Positions 14,113 through 26,122 of a stretch of DNA of 64,000 nucleotides are shown here, in pieces (the first letter of the stretch is position 1; the number at the start of each line of letters is the position of its first letter). A program made the position numbers and the translations under genes. Source of the DNA: Embiotoca jacksoni (Eukaryota; Chordata; Actinopteri; Embiotocidae); contig JAKOON010000008.1 of the NCBI GenBank assembly GCA_022577435.1, forward strand, positions 13,505,001 through 13,569,000, in the 5' to 3' direction. The notes beneath the pieces are model-generated. The model searched no databases. It was given only the letters and a program-made list of their open reading frames with translations, and was not told where the DNA came from.

Positions 14113-17100
14113 TGTGTGTGTGTGTGGGTGTGTGTGCGTGCGCGCCCATGTCTATGCACAGTGTACCCTTTGTGTACTGCGCTGGACACTGGGGAGCATG
14201 TGTCAGTGCATGACTGTGTTGGGTACATGCAGAGACATTGAATCTGTGTGTGATTGTGTGGGTGGTTTATGTGTGTGTGTATAGGGAGTAGACTCGTCCT
14301 CTTGCTGCCCCGGGGGCTCAGAGCCCATTTCCTGTTGTGCAGTGTGATAAGTTTCCCTGTCAGATCCTCCCAGCACCACTATATTTCTGATAAGCTCCAC
14401 TGCTAGTTTTCCCGACCTCTGGCACAGAGATCAATTTGAGATTGATTCAGAATGCCCTGCTGGGCCGAGCTGGAAGATCAATTTGAGATGGATTGTTCAC
14501 GCCAGGGGGCCAATGACACGCAGTGCAGTGCTCACTTGCGTTCTCTCCTTTTGGTTTCTTCACCCCTCACTTTCACTGACTCCTGTTATTTCTCTCTCTC
14601 TTCACATTTTCCTCTCCTATGTATTCCTCTCTCTTTCAATTGTTTCACACTTGTCCTCTCTACTGCTGTTACTCTGTATTACACCTGGCCTGTCTTTCAC
14701 CTTTTGGCATCAGTCCTTATTCATGCCTCCTTTCCTCCCTCCTCCACCTGCTTTCTCTCCTCCCAGTGTGGAGCGGGCAGTAGGGATAAAGATGACTTCA
14801 TTAGCACAGGGACCAACCACTGTACAGTGATAAGCCCTGCAGCACAGGAGAGATAACTCATCTAGCTTGGTAATGCACAGAGCTGCAGAATATATGGATA
14901 TAAACCAATATGCTTGTACACACTGAAACAGCTAGAAAATATTTGTATTTCATGCGATAATGGTCATTCTTGCCATTGTGCCCTGAGCCACCGGTGTCAC
15001 CACTGCTGGCTCATGACCTTATCTCCACATAACATCATGTCTGCAGCCAGCATGTCACTCCGTCGCCCCCACCTTCATACCGCTTGCTCTATCTACCCAT
15101 CTCTTATCTTCTCTGTTATTCTCTACTGTCTCAAAGGCTTTGTCAGTGGCCCTGAAACCAACAGATGCACTTTCCTTCTTTCTCGACAGAGACCGACCTT
15201 TTCCCCAGCAGTACGTCCACCTCTGACTGCACTGACCTTTACCTACAGTACAGCCGTAGTCATCTCTCAGGAATGAACTGCAAATGGCACATTGTCTGTG
15301 CAACCATGCAGAGAGAAAGCTGACAAAGAACAGAGCAAAAAGCTGGACAGAAAAATGAAAATAGCAGTTACGCTGTAAACTTGATGTTGGATTGTAACGG
15401 GGAGCGTGCTGCAGGCTCTGACGAACAGTTAGTGGGGTGTTTTTGTCCAAGCAAAAACTGCCGCCACGGGGATATGCTCGCCATTATTGGTACTCACTCA
15501 CTCAGCAAGGTTTGCCTGGATTTTTCTTTAAGAGAAAGGTAGCAAAGACCGGCGAAAGTGTGTCGCATGTGTCAGTTTAGAGTGTTGTGCACTTAAATGG
15601 AAAAATCACACACTGTTTGTCACAATTAACAAATAAAAGTGTCAATAAGGATTTAAATTTCATACCAAGGCATTGAAAGAGTATTAAACTTCCCCAAACA
15701 GAGTCATTGCAAAACAGCAGAACAATGGGAGCCCAGAGATATCATGTACCACTTGAGTATACTAAAGGCTTTGAATACTATGTTGTGTTGGAGTCTGATT
15801 ATGAAATCTCACGCCTACAGTAGGAGTCCCACTGTTTTTAACAGCTGCTGTCACTACGAGCAACCATTCCTCCAAATGTCACCAATTTACATCGTTACTT
15901 GTTAAACAAAAATTACACTAAAAAAAGTAGACTACTGACCTGATTTTTTGGACCAGTGTTGGATATCACTTTGTTCAGCTTCTCCTTCTTTCATTCATAA
16001 TAATATACAGATTAATGTGCTACAGTACTCAAGTCTTGTTGAGTTGGAAATGAGCCATGATGCCAAATGTGAACAAACACACACTGTGTGCTAAGATTTG
16101 TTTCACGTTTGCTGTGCAGTTAGTCAGAAGAGCTGAGTGGCCTGATTGTCTGCAAGAACAACATTGCTACTTGCAATAAAAACACCGATATATTAGTCAC
16201 ACAGGCGAAGAACTCTCTCCACACTTGATTTAACTTCATTTCACCGAGGTGCAGACATAAGCAGAACGGTCGTGTTATTTGTGAGGAGAAACTAAATGGC
16301 GAGAAATTCATCACTGTAAATTGAAGCGTATTACGAAATGCTTTTCAGCAAATGAACAACCCAAACCAAAGTCATGTTGCATTAGGCGATTTTTTTTTTT
16401 TCTCTCCCTATTTTGCCTTGTTTTCCTTAGTTAATTTTCTGGATGTACGAGAGTGGATCAAAATGTTCAGAGACTTCTTCAGTTGTGCACCAACAGTGCG
16501 CAGCAGCGTGATGTGCACTGAGCAGAGTGAAGGTATAAACCTCATGAGTAACGGCTCTACGCTAACCAAGGAGTGCACATGGTCCCAAATTAAAGAGTTT
16601 AGGGGTGCACAAACAAATTTAGGGTACGGTGAAAAATGTCCATGTAAAACAATAAATTAATAGGCACACTAGTGTGTACTAAGAAACACATCTGCACAAT
16701 AGCACATACCATCAAAATCACACATTGGACCATGCAAATGCTGCTGTTATATATTACAAGACCAGCTCAAAACCAAGTTTGCAGCCAGACCCCATATGAA
16801 ACCAGACAGGACTTTTAATTTTATATGAGGGCTTTTAATTCAAAACAATACAGGAAGAATTGCTGTTTGGCTGACTAATTGTTAACTTTTATATCTCAGT
16901 AAAAATGAGTAAAAACTAGTAGTTGTAAACAATAGAGCTGGGCGATATGGACCAAAAGTCATATCCCGATATGTTTTGGCTAAGGGGCGATATACGATAT
17001 ATCTAGATTTCTTTTTTCTATAAAGTGGGTTGAATATTCATTTGTAAGTCAAAGCTACATGTGAAATGTCATGAGCACTTTTATTAACACAGTGCGATCA

Positions 17101-20100
17101 AAATTAAATACAAAGGCAGAGTTTCCCTCTTGATTGAAAATATACTGCATGAAATGAATAGCCTATATTAAAAGAAACAAGTCTTTCTCCAAGATGCTGC
17201 GCGAGTTGGTTTCAACATCAAACAGACTGACGTGGTGCAGGAAGTGTATCGTCTCATTCCCTGTTTAAGGCTCAGCTGTGTTGTTGCTCTCCCAACCCAG
17301 TTAATTTGCTCTATTCTTCACCACTGCGGTTTATTAGCTGCTGTAAATGTAAACGTATGCTAATTCTGCTCACACACTCACAGCTCGCTTCGTTTAGCGA
17401 CTTTTTCGCGGATCTCACAGCTCTTTACAAGCTGTTCAGATCTGTCAGCTGCGGCTTCTCTCCCTCTCACAGTCCGGCTCTCTGCTGCTCAGTGTGTCTT
17501 ATGTTCAGTTATTCCTCTTCCTCCTGGAGTAACAATCCAACATGTAACTAATGGAGTTTGTTTGCTGTGAGGAAAGCGAGTCTCAGTGAATTGGTAGCGC
17601 GACCTGGCATTAGAAAACCCCCAAAAAACCTGATCATTAACTTCTACAGCTCTGAGGAGCCGGTTTGGGCCCCTCTTCTCTGCCAAAATGTATTAAAATT
17701 TCCCATCATGTCTCAGTTCTCCCTTTGTAACTTTTGAGTGTAAAGCAACTAAATAAATTAGTCGAAATGACAGGTAGAAATTATATTTACTTTTGATAAG
17801 ACATGCAGTTTTGGAACATTTCAATGAAGACAAATATTGACACATAAAATGGGCTAGGACTCAAACCCATAAGTGTAAAAGATAAGAACAGATATTGAAA
17901 GCTATCACACTGATAACTTACCCGCAGAAAATAATAGAGCCAGTGCTCTGTTGCACCAGACGGCAATATGGGCAGCACATAATGTCAAGAGCAATACTCA
18001 ATATAAACGATGTTGTCTCTTTCCATATCTCCGGGAAAAAAATATAGAGATATCGTCAAAACACTCGATATATCGCCCAGCCCCAGTAAACAAGCAGATA
18101 TCTTGGGTTATTCTGTAAGTGGGCCACCGGTCGGTATATCTGCAGCCACCGAGAAGACTTGACGTTACCTTCACCTTCTGCTCACATTCAGTAATCACCG
18201 TTGTCAGAAGATATGTAACATTTGTAACAAACACATTTTCTATGTTGTCATCTCTATTCGCGCTTTGTGCCACTGCGTTATTTTTCCGACTCTCACATAT
18301 CTATTTTTAGATGTGTACGCAAGTGAAATACTCGCACTGTAGACCCTGAATAAGTATTGCAAGTTACATCATGTGATCAACATCAGCGCCCGAGTTACAC
18401 ACCTTTTTTATGAACGGTGGTCCGAGTGCGTCTGTGGTTTCTCCAAGCAGCTGAAACTTTGTGTCCATCAGGAGCAGCCTCTGAACTTGTTGATCCATCC
18501 GCGTATATAAAAACGATCAAATATCATATTCATCCTACATCAGACAACTAATTTTACATCCTGCAAGACAATACATCTGGTGGTCTGCAGGGCTTTCATT
18601 GTACCCCAAACCCACAGGATCAAACAGCCCCAATCATGAGCTCACTCCAGACTTCTGCAAAGATCAGGAAAAACTGGTTTTTACGTATTCACGAGTTAAC
18701 GAGCAGTGGCTTGCTATTTTGTCACATTACCAATAAATAAACACGAGTTATTATTTGCCATTCTGTGACCCTGTGCAATATGTCTCTATAAATAATGTTT
18801 ATAAGTGTCGTTTAAAAAATTATCACGATGTTGTGTGTACACATTTAGCTCTGGGTGGCCATCATAACAGCTGACAGCCAGCTGTGTTGTGACACTCAGG
18901 ACTGATGTCGTAGAGATATATCTGGCAGAAAGAGATCGTTCATAAAAACGGGTGAACTTCAGTGTTGCGTTCTTTACTGCAGATTGCCTCCATTTGCCCT
19001 TTGCCTTTTTACTGCTTGTGGTGGATTTACAGATGTCAGCCAACTGAGCCTCAGGCCAAATGCACACAACCAGTTAAAACAAGTGTCAGGGTGTTGCATG
19101 GGAACAAATGAGATGGAGGAAGATTAACAAAAAGATACTTGAACTGTAGGTTTCCTGATTATTCCCAGCACTGCCAGACTGTTTTAGTAGAATCACATAT
19201 AGGACAAATAGGACATCGTCACCCACTGTTCCTGGCAAGTGCAGAGTTCATATCCACCTCTCCTGCCCCCGCCAGCCTTTTGAGCTTGTGTAACAGATGG
19301 GCCTGCTGCATCATTTCCATTCTAACCCAAACTCCTCTATGACTGGCCCCTCTGATAATTAAAACAGATGAGAGAATATTAAAAGAATGAAGCGCATGGA
19401 GAAAGCAGCCGAAAATACCAGAGACCAGATGTTCGGTACACTCTGCCACTCAGTGTTGAGTCCAGTCGCCTCTCCTCCCGCCTCTCCTCTCTCCTTTCCC
19501 TCTTCTCTGAGATGCAAAATGGAGCAGATAGTAGATGAGCACGGTAATAACCTCAACATAGACTGGGCACTTATCTCCAGGAAGGCTACAACCGCACAAA
19601 GTCAGGAGCAAACATGAGGGTTGCAGAGAATGCTTTAAAAGTTTGAGTGGAGGAGAGACTCGAGGTGAGCAATCGATTTTGTTAAACTTATGAGTCCCTA
19701 ACTGAAGTAAATGTTGCTTTAGTGGTGTTGTTCTGTCTCCTCTATAACACTAAGTGGTTGGAGAGACAAAGGATACGAAAGAAGAAAAAAGGAAGCAATG
19801 CTATGCTTTTGTACTGTGGAAATCTTTTTTTTACTGGTTGACCATGTCTCCCAAATGAAGTCACACGCACAAACAAATACTCACAACATGCCCCTCTGAA
19901 ACCCTTCCTATGAGACTTCCTATTAGCACCACACAGTACAGTACAGTGAGCTTTTGTAGTAGTGCACTGGAGCGCACAGAGGCCACGGCTGCAGCAGCAA
20001 CAGCATCTGGGTTGTGAAACGCTTGCCGCTCACTCTGCAACATCCCTGCTTCCACAGCTGGGGCTCACCAAGCTAGAGGGGACCTGTGACAGTCAGGATG

Positions 20101-23100
20101 TATGAACGATAAACGATGACAACACACATATGTTGTCGGGGTCGCTCTGGAGCAAATAGCCTGGGGGAAGACATATGAGAAAGTGGCAGCAGGAAGAGAG
20201 GAACAGAACAGGGAGGGTGGGGAACAGGCCTGCTATCATGAAACAAGAAATGATTTGGAGTTTAACTGGGTTTAACTATAGATAGAGATTTAAATTTAAT
20301 TTTGGGCACGATAATCCAACTTCCTGGCAGTTCAGAAAGGCTGGTAGCCCGCATGGCGTTGGATGAGCAGATTACACTGCTTTAGCATCTTCGACACGAG
20401 TTAGAAAGTTTGTTCGCAAAGTAATCTAGGCCACAGGCAGACGTGTTTGTTGGCCGGCTCTGTAAGAACAGTGGGAGGAGGGTGTAGACGGGGCACACTG
20501 CTGCCAACAGCACAGTGCAGGATTATTAGAGTCTGGACAGAGACATTTTCGGTAGCTGCCATGATTTACATTTGTGACTGTTGCTGTACTGTAGTTTCTG
20601 TATTTGGGAAAGGATTGTGCAGATTGGATTATCTGGTAATTAATTTTCCCAACACTAAAATCTATTTGGTATGCAGGCGAAATGTAGATGCTCCCTTTCA
20701 ATAAACATGAGCACAAAAAAAAACTATTTTTATGTGTGCAGTTTCACATTATGCACATGTGAGTATGTTTAGCCATGCATCCTAGCTTTATGTGTGACAA
20801 TGTTAGTGTGTCTCAACAAGATTGCAGTGGGATTTTGTACAGAAAGTAATGGGGTCCAGAGAAACACGTGTACAATTAGTACCCGGATGGCAAACACTGT
20901 AATATAAAAATGTAGGTCCACACAAACTGTTTATTTGCCAGTAAGAATCACTACACTGTTGTCGGATAGAAGTCCTCAGTATGTTTACTGTGTGCATGAA
21001 ACAGGAGACACAAAAATATGTTCAGCAGATATTTTGTAAGTGAGCAATGGCCGTGTTCAGTTTGAGACAACGCTAGCCTGTCGAAAATTCACAGTAACAT
21101 GTAGTGTACTACATTATTGTGTACTAAGGGAAGTACCCAAATTGAGACAGAGGGTTTGTCTTGTCGTCTGCGTGTAAAGCGTCTGGATGTGTCCACAAAC
21201 CTGAAATGGCCACAGAAACCAACTTGGTCTGCATTAATTCAATGTCCTCTCTGTGAAATTTCAAGTGTGCTATATCGGGGCTGATACCTCAGGTGTTGTA
21301 TGACTAACCTCATTAATGCATGGCCGCACGCGGTTGAATAACTACACGGTGGAGTGGGCAAATAATGTTTGGGGGTTTAAGGTTTACAGGAGGCAGAGAT
21401 GGTCAGAGGGAGTGGAGGAGGGAGCACAGGCAGAGAGCGGGTTTAGCTGTTTTGAAGGACATGCTGGGGGCATAATACATAAAAACCCATACTGCAGTAT
21501 CTATACCTCGACATGCTACGGTATGATATGGTGAAACCAACAGAGGGACAGGATTGGAGCCGCAGCTTGAATGGAAAACTATCAGTATTCATTGTGGAGC
21601 AGGAAGCATCTGTGGAGTCCCGGTTGTACAGAAGACAGAATAATAATGAGATTTGCTGATTAAGCTCAGGACAAACAAAGTGGTCTCAATATTACATCTG
21701 TTAATATTCATTTTCTCTTCTTGTTTGTGTTCTTAACCTACTTAGTGTTTGTGTTATAGAGGGAATGTCCTGCATAGTATTTTAAAATTGAGTTTTTATG
21801 TTTTGTTCATCCCAGTTGCTTTAATGTGAGTCTCTCTCCTCGGACAAGAGCATCTCCACTGTTAGCAAAAAGCCTTGTATGGCTGTGTGGATTCAGCCAT
21901 CCACAGCATGTTCATTATTATCATTCATTATCTATGTAACTGGAGCTCAACATAAGCTTTCAGGAAGCCAATTAATAGCATTTTTTCCCCCTTTTTTTCC
22001 CCATTTAGTGATGTTTCTTAAATGCCTCGTATTTTGTTTCCACATCATGCTGTATGAAGGACAACACACAGACTTCCTGAGGATGCGCAAGAGAAAGTGC
22101 GCTGTTAGAGTCAGTGGGACTCGGGCTACAAAATGAGAATCTACTCAAACTTGTCACAGGCAGAGTACTTTCTGTGGTTTGTGCTCATTAGAGGAGCTCA
22201 GGCCTACAGAGATGCAGCCACAGTAAGATATGCATTTCAAGGAGAGGGCTTAGAGTAATGAAGGCGTGAACAAATTCAAACAAGCCCACACATTGTTGTC
22301 TCTCCCACTGCCCTCCGTTCCCTTCTCCAGCCATCTGCGCACACCATTTTACATTAGTGTAGCTCAACAGCACTCTATTGAACTGCCGACAATAAAGAGT
22401 AATCAGTTCCAATCATATGTGTGCACTACATCAACAGATAGATTAAAACATTGACTGATGGAGACAGCACCTCAGGCTAAAATCAATAGCAGCTTACATA
22501 CACAGCTAGTATGAAGCTAATAACGAATAATGCTGCATTGATTGGAGAGCTGAGGTGCAACCATTGAGTTACAGATAAAGGGCTGCAGCACATAATAGAG
22601 CGCATGATTATCTCTGAGTGTGTGGAGGTTGGAGAGCGTCTGGCCCTGATCACCCCTGGAATAAACATGCATCTTGGGCAAATTGAGCACAAGTGGACGA
22701 CTCTAAGTACGTCTTTTCACACCTACTGTTAGAATGCATCTCCACGTGCGTCTCTAGCGACCGCTAGCTTTGGATCTCACTTCCCTGTTCTATTGTTCTA
22801 TATGCAAATAAAAGCATTATTTCCATTTGCAAAGATCAAATCCGTTGTTGTTTTTAACTGGTGGAAAGCAGCAATGCGCTTCTGGTGCCTGATCTGCCGG
22901 AAGTTAAAAGAAAAAAAGAAATCAACAGTTGGCTTCTTCTTGTTGTTTTGCACTTTTATATGATGCCATTGGCGGTCCGTCAGTGTTGCACAGGACACAT
23001 TTGTGTACACTGCTAAAAGAATGGGACCATATGCGTCCCAGTCCAACTCCGAATGTAGAACTCAACGCGTCCTCAGTGTGTCCTCCACTCATGATTGAAT

Positions 23101-23254
23101 CACCCAAGATGCATGTTAATGCCAGGTGTGAACGATGCCTTTGTGTGCATGTGTGTGTGTGTTTGTATGTGTACTCACCCATAAGTGGTGTTGCTGGCCC
23201 TCTTACTGGCTGCCCTAGAGCGGCTTGACTTCAACTCTCCACTCATGCTCATGT
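85..23254 (-). CDS. hnRNP C/RALY-family RNA-binding protein, partial gene (two internal exons)
   Basis: Two minus-strand exons, 23179-23254 then 85-135, join in phase across a 23,043-bp intron. The joined peptide runs from DMSMSGELKSS through KRASNTTYGSEFDLDYD to HEDCYD. This matches the segment just after the RRM in hnRNP C, RALY and RALYL: a D-x-x-M/L-x-x-E-x-K stretch, then a basic KR patch, then YGS-FDLDYD and an acidic/tyrosine run ending YDR. FDLDYD is closer to hnRNP C than to RALYL, which has FDYDYY there. Family members are nuclear proteins that bind U-rich pre-mRNA. The RRM should lie upstream, above 23254, and was not found. The basic and coiled-coil C-terminal exons would lie before base 1. 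The exact paralogue is unresolved, so no symbol is given. Confidence 0.72.
1060..1190 (+). repeat. Dispersed repeat copy (gagagtgaaccagaacagt type)
   Basis: Blocks agcctgctgtagcc, gagagaaccaagaccagaac, gctgcagaccagaaaacc and aaaacaatgagctgaaagac match the copies at 34320 and 36640. It lies within the hnRNP-like intron. Confidence 0.5.
6473..6490. repeat. Poly-G run (18 G)
   Basis: An uninterrupted run of 18 G lies in a G-rich stretch (about 6450-6500) on the plus strand. In the minus-strand pre-mRNA of the hnRNP-like gene it would read as poly-C. Confidence 0.95.
10462..10486. repeat. Poly-T run (25 T)
   Basis: A homopolymer of 25 T. No SINE or LINE body next to it is recognisable, so it may be a simple repeat or the tail of a decayed minus-strand retroposon. 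Confidence 0.9.
14062..14144. repeat. (GT)n microsatellite
   Basis: A long GT dinucleotide tract with a few interruptions (one GTAT, one GGG and GCG units near the 3' end). It produces spurious poly-CV and poly-HT open frames on both strands. Confidence 0.95.
16933..18085. mobile_element. hAT-type non-autonomous DNA transposon
   Basis: The left end begins tagagctgggcgatat and the right end, reverse-complemented, begins tggggctgggcgatat. This is an imperfect terminal inverted repeat with further GATATA-rich similarity inward. Both ends are flanked by the identical 8-mer gtaaacaa (16925-16932 and 18086-18093), the target-site duplication length of the hAT superfamily. The element is 1153 bp. 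No transposase domain is visible, so it was probably mobilised by an autonomous relative. It lies inside the 23-kb hnRNP-like intron. Confidence 0.85.
18094..22649. other. Intronic DNA without recognised features
   Basis: This is AT-rich intronic sequence of the hnRNP-like gene. The open frames here are short and resemble no family I know; one of 93 codons on the minus strand at 18786-19067 was considered and not accepted. I see no strong repeat structure. Confidence 0.5.
22650..23131. mobile_element. MITE-like DNA element with ~47-bp inverted ends
   Basis: The left end (22650-22696) reads tcacccctggaataaacatg and continues with catcttggg. The reverse complement of the right end (23085-23131) reads tcacacctggcattaacatg followed by catcttggg. 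The arms match over about 47 bp with scattered mismatches. A second, partial internal copy of the terminal motif starts near 22713 (ttcacacct...aatgcatct). No transposase is present. I could not identify a convincing target duplication, so the exact borders may be off by a few bases. Confidence 0.7.
23179..23254 (-). CDS. hnRNP C-like exon following the RRM
   Basis: This 76-nt exon follows acceptor ctctttcatgcag and is followed by the strong donor gtgagt. It needs one G from the preceding exon (G|AC = Asp) and ends TAT GG, which the A at 135 completes to glycine. It encodes (D)MSMSGELKSSRSRAAS, then KRASNTTY and a split glycine. The spacing of M, E, K and the KR pair matches the post-RRM linker of the hnRNP C/RALY family. 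Phase agreement with 85-135 and the YGS-FDLDYD junction are the main support. Confidence 0.7.
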
Positions 23255-24730
23255 CTGCATGAAAGAGCAACCAATTAGCTTTGTACAAATGCAGTAAAGA
23301 GCAACATAACACAACAAAGGAAGAGCACAAAACACACACTGAGAAGACATTTTTAGATGATTACCCAACCTGCACATTGTCCGGTCATGTTTATCTTAGT
23401 CTCGCGTTCACTCTTTATTTGAGCAAAATTAACAGTGTGTAGTAGCTGCTGTCATCATTTGACATGATAACGACTAGAGGGACAGCTAAGACGGTCAGTA
23501 GCTTTTTTCACGTCCATCTTCCAAACTGCTTTTGCCACTTCGAGCTCGCTGTTCACTTCTTTTTTTTGTCTCACATTTGTAACAATATAGCAGAAACTTG
23601 GTATAATCTTTGACTTGTCTCAAAAGCCGAACTTTCGCCTTTGCACGTCTCTCCTGCAAAAAGAAAACTCTATACACACGTTCTCGTTTGCTAATTAACC
23701 ACAAGCAACCTTGATTACAGAATATGCCAACGGCATACTGCTCACACTGTGGTCACCTGATTTACCAAAGGTGAGTAAAATAGAGATAAAGGCACAAAGA
23801 GAGAGAGAGAGGAAACGAGAAGGGAAGAGAACAGGAGAGGAGAGGGGTCCGTTCTGACATGGACAGATGGGTGGTGAATGGAGTGTGACTGGGCCAGCTG
23901 CACATACACTCACACAGCGTGACTGTCAAATGGCTGGAAGCTACAATTAATTAAGTATGGGTCTGAATGTGTGAAAAGAAATTTAGACATGTGTATGTGC
24001 CTCTACCTCCCACAGATGAGATAATTTCCTGACAGTTTATAGTCAAACAGTGACCTGCTGGATGGCTTCTCTGCAGCTAACAGTGTTACTGCTGGTGAGG
24101 AACTGCACCCCTGCTGCTGATACCTTGATGATCTGTCTGAGCCAATGCATACATTTACACATAGAAAACTGCCAATGTGTACGGAAGAACACACAAAACA
24201 TAAGGACATGTTTTAAGTACATCAGAATGCATTTAAGTGCCCATATTTGAGGAAACAAACCGGCAATTAAAATGATGGCGTATGTGACACATTTTTGTAA
24301 AAGATGGTGAATATAGTTTTGGAATATAACGGTCAAACAAGTAGTGTCGTTAATTGATTTCATTTAGCCAAAAGCTCACTTTATTGATCACGTTATAAAT
24401 AATAAACTCACACTGGGCAGGCCATCTTTTTTTTGTCAGTCACGTGATTACCAGATACTACGTCTTCTTAAACTAATGGACTACTCTTTACACACGCCTG
24501 GCTTTGTGTAGCAGGAAAACACAACTGACTTTTACGATGTGTTTGCTGAACAACATGATGACTGTATGATTGACTGCATGATGAAGCCATTACACAGAAA
24601 GAGAGGGGAGGATGCCGCTGAGCACAGTTGTCGCTCTCAACAGGAGCGAAACGTCAGGAGGTAATCAGAGTGCTATTTGGTAAACAAAAGGCTATACGCC
24701 ACAGTTAGCTTCTCCAGTGCAGACTTCACA
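23255..24730. other. Non-coding stretch upstream of the hnRNP-like exon
   Basis: If the gene's 5' exons lie further up, this is intron. No exon or repeat with clear ends was recognised. Confidence 0.4.
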
Positions 24731-24732
24731 TA

Positions 24733-26122
24733 GAGTGCATCCGGAAAGTCTTCACAGCGCTTCACTTTTTCCACATTTTGTTATATTACAGCCTTATTCC
24801 AAAATGGATTAAATTAATTTTTCCCTCAAAATTCTACACACAATACCCCACATTGACGATGTGAAAAAAGTTAGTTTAACATTTTTGCAAATCTATTAAA
24901 AATAAAGAACGAAAATATAACATACATAAGTATTCACAGCCTTTGCTCAATACTTTATTGAAGCACCTTTGACAGCAATTACAGCCTCAAGTCTTTTTGA
25001 GTATGATGCTACAAGCTTGGCACCTATTTTTGGGCAGTTTCTCCCATTCTTCTTTGCAGGACCTCTCAAGCTCCATCAGGTTGGATGGGGAGCGTCGGTG
25101 AATAGCCATTTTCAGATCTCTCCAGAGATGTTCAATCGGGTTCAAGTCTGGGCTCTGGCTGGGCCACTAAAGGACATTCACAGAGTTGTTCAAAGCCACT
25201 CCTTTGTTATCTTGGCTGTGTGCTTCGGGTCGTTGTCCTGTTGGAAGATGAACTTTCGCCCCAGTCTGAGGTCCAGAGCGCTCTGGAGAAGGTTTTCATC
25301 AAGGATGTCTCTGTACATTGCTGCATTAATCTTTCCCTCTATCCTGACTAGTCTCCCAGTTCCTGCCGCTGAAAAACATCCCCACAGCATGATGCTGCCA
25401 CCACCATGCTTCACTGTGGGGATGGTGTTGGCCAGGTGATGAGCGGTGCCTGGTTTCCTCCAGACATGACGCTTGGCATTCAGGCCAAAGAGTTCAATCT
25501 TTGTCACCTCCCTCCCGCCCTTCTCCCCCGATTGCTCAGTTTGGCCGGGCGGCCGACTCTAAGAAGAGTCCTGGTGGTTCCAAACTTCTTCCATTTACAG
25601 ATGATGGAGGCCACTGTGCTCATTGGGACCTTAAATGCTGCAGACATTTTTCTGTACCCTTCCCCAGATCAGTGCCTCGATATAATCCTGTCTCGGAGGT
25701 CTACAGACAATTCTTTGGACTTCATGGTTTAGTTTGTGCTCTGACATGCACTGTCCACTGTGTGACCTTATATAGACAGTGTGTGCCTTAACAAATCATG
25801 TCCAATCAACTGAATTTACCACAGATGGACTCCAATCAAGTTGTAGAAACATCTCAAGGATGAACAGTGGAAACAGGATGCACCTGAGCTCAATTTTGAG
25901 TGTCATGGCAAAGGCTGTGAATACTTACGTACATGTGATTTTTTTCATTTATTATTTTTAATAGATTTGCACACATTTCAAAAAAACTTTTTTCACATTA
26001 TCATTATGGAATATTGTGTAGAATTTTGAGGAAACAAATGAATTTATTCCATTTTGGAATAAGGCTGCAACATAACAAAATATGGAAAAAGTGAAGCGCT
26101 GTGAATACTTTCGGATGCACTG
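24733..26122 (-). mobile_element. Tc1-like transposon, internally deleted
   Basis: The element is bounded by TA on both sides (24731-24732 and 26123-26124), the Tc1/mariner target duplication. Its terminal inverted repeats are about 145 bp (24733-24877 and 25978-26122). The ends read gagtgcatccggaaagt on the left and cagtgcatccgaaagtat on the right (reverse-complemented). The span is 1390 bp. A minus-strand transposase relic fills the middle. Long arms place it with the IR/DR-type fish Tc1 elements. The transposase is broken, so the copy cannot move by itself. Confidence 0.93.
24947..25725 (-). pseudogene. Tc1-like transposase pseudogene
   Basis: The reading starts at the ATG at 25725 with MKSKELSVDLRDRIISRH and then hits an in-frame TGA. 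The helix-turn-helix region continues after it (FKVPMSTVASII, then WKKFGTTRT). At about 25510 the HTH half jumps directly to TKIELFGLNAKRHVW, so a middle block including the first catalytic Asp is missing. The second catalytic Asp survives in FQQDNDPKHTAK and the catalytic Glu in SPDLNPIEHLW. These last two blocks are in different frames, showing a further frameshift near 25190. In families of this type the product is a DD34E transposase; this copy is inactive. Confidence 0.93.

Larger units (their letters stand above)
136..16932. other. Intronic DNA of the hnRNP C-like gene, proximal part
   Basis: I see no further exon with adequate support here. The stretch is AT-rich and contains a poly-G run (6473-6490), a poly-T run (10462-10486), a long GT microsatellite (14062-14144) and a dispersed repeat fragment near 1060-1190. 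A minus-strand acceptor-like site with a long pyrimidine tract sits just upstream of 575, but it is not needed for a consistent splice. Bases 8740-8990 and 10590-10990 look less repetitive than their surroundings and might be conserved non-coding DNA. That is an impression only. Confidence 0.5.

Noticed and set aside
14452..15450. Open frames of 115-134 codons on both strands
   Set aside because: They are low-complexity and rich in S/L/C from pyrimidine-rich DNA. They overlap each other and show no domain or splice pattern.
18786..19067. Minus-strand frame of 93 codons, fairly well mixed in composition
   Set aside because: No known motif, no neighbouring exons and no clear splice sites. It was left out as chance.
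24969..25439. Plus-strand open frame of 156 codons
   Set aside because: It is antisense to the Tc1-like transposase pseudogene; the minus strand carries the recognisable motifs.
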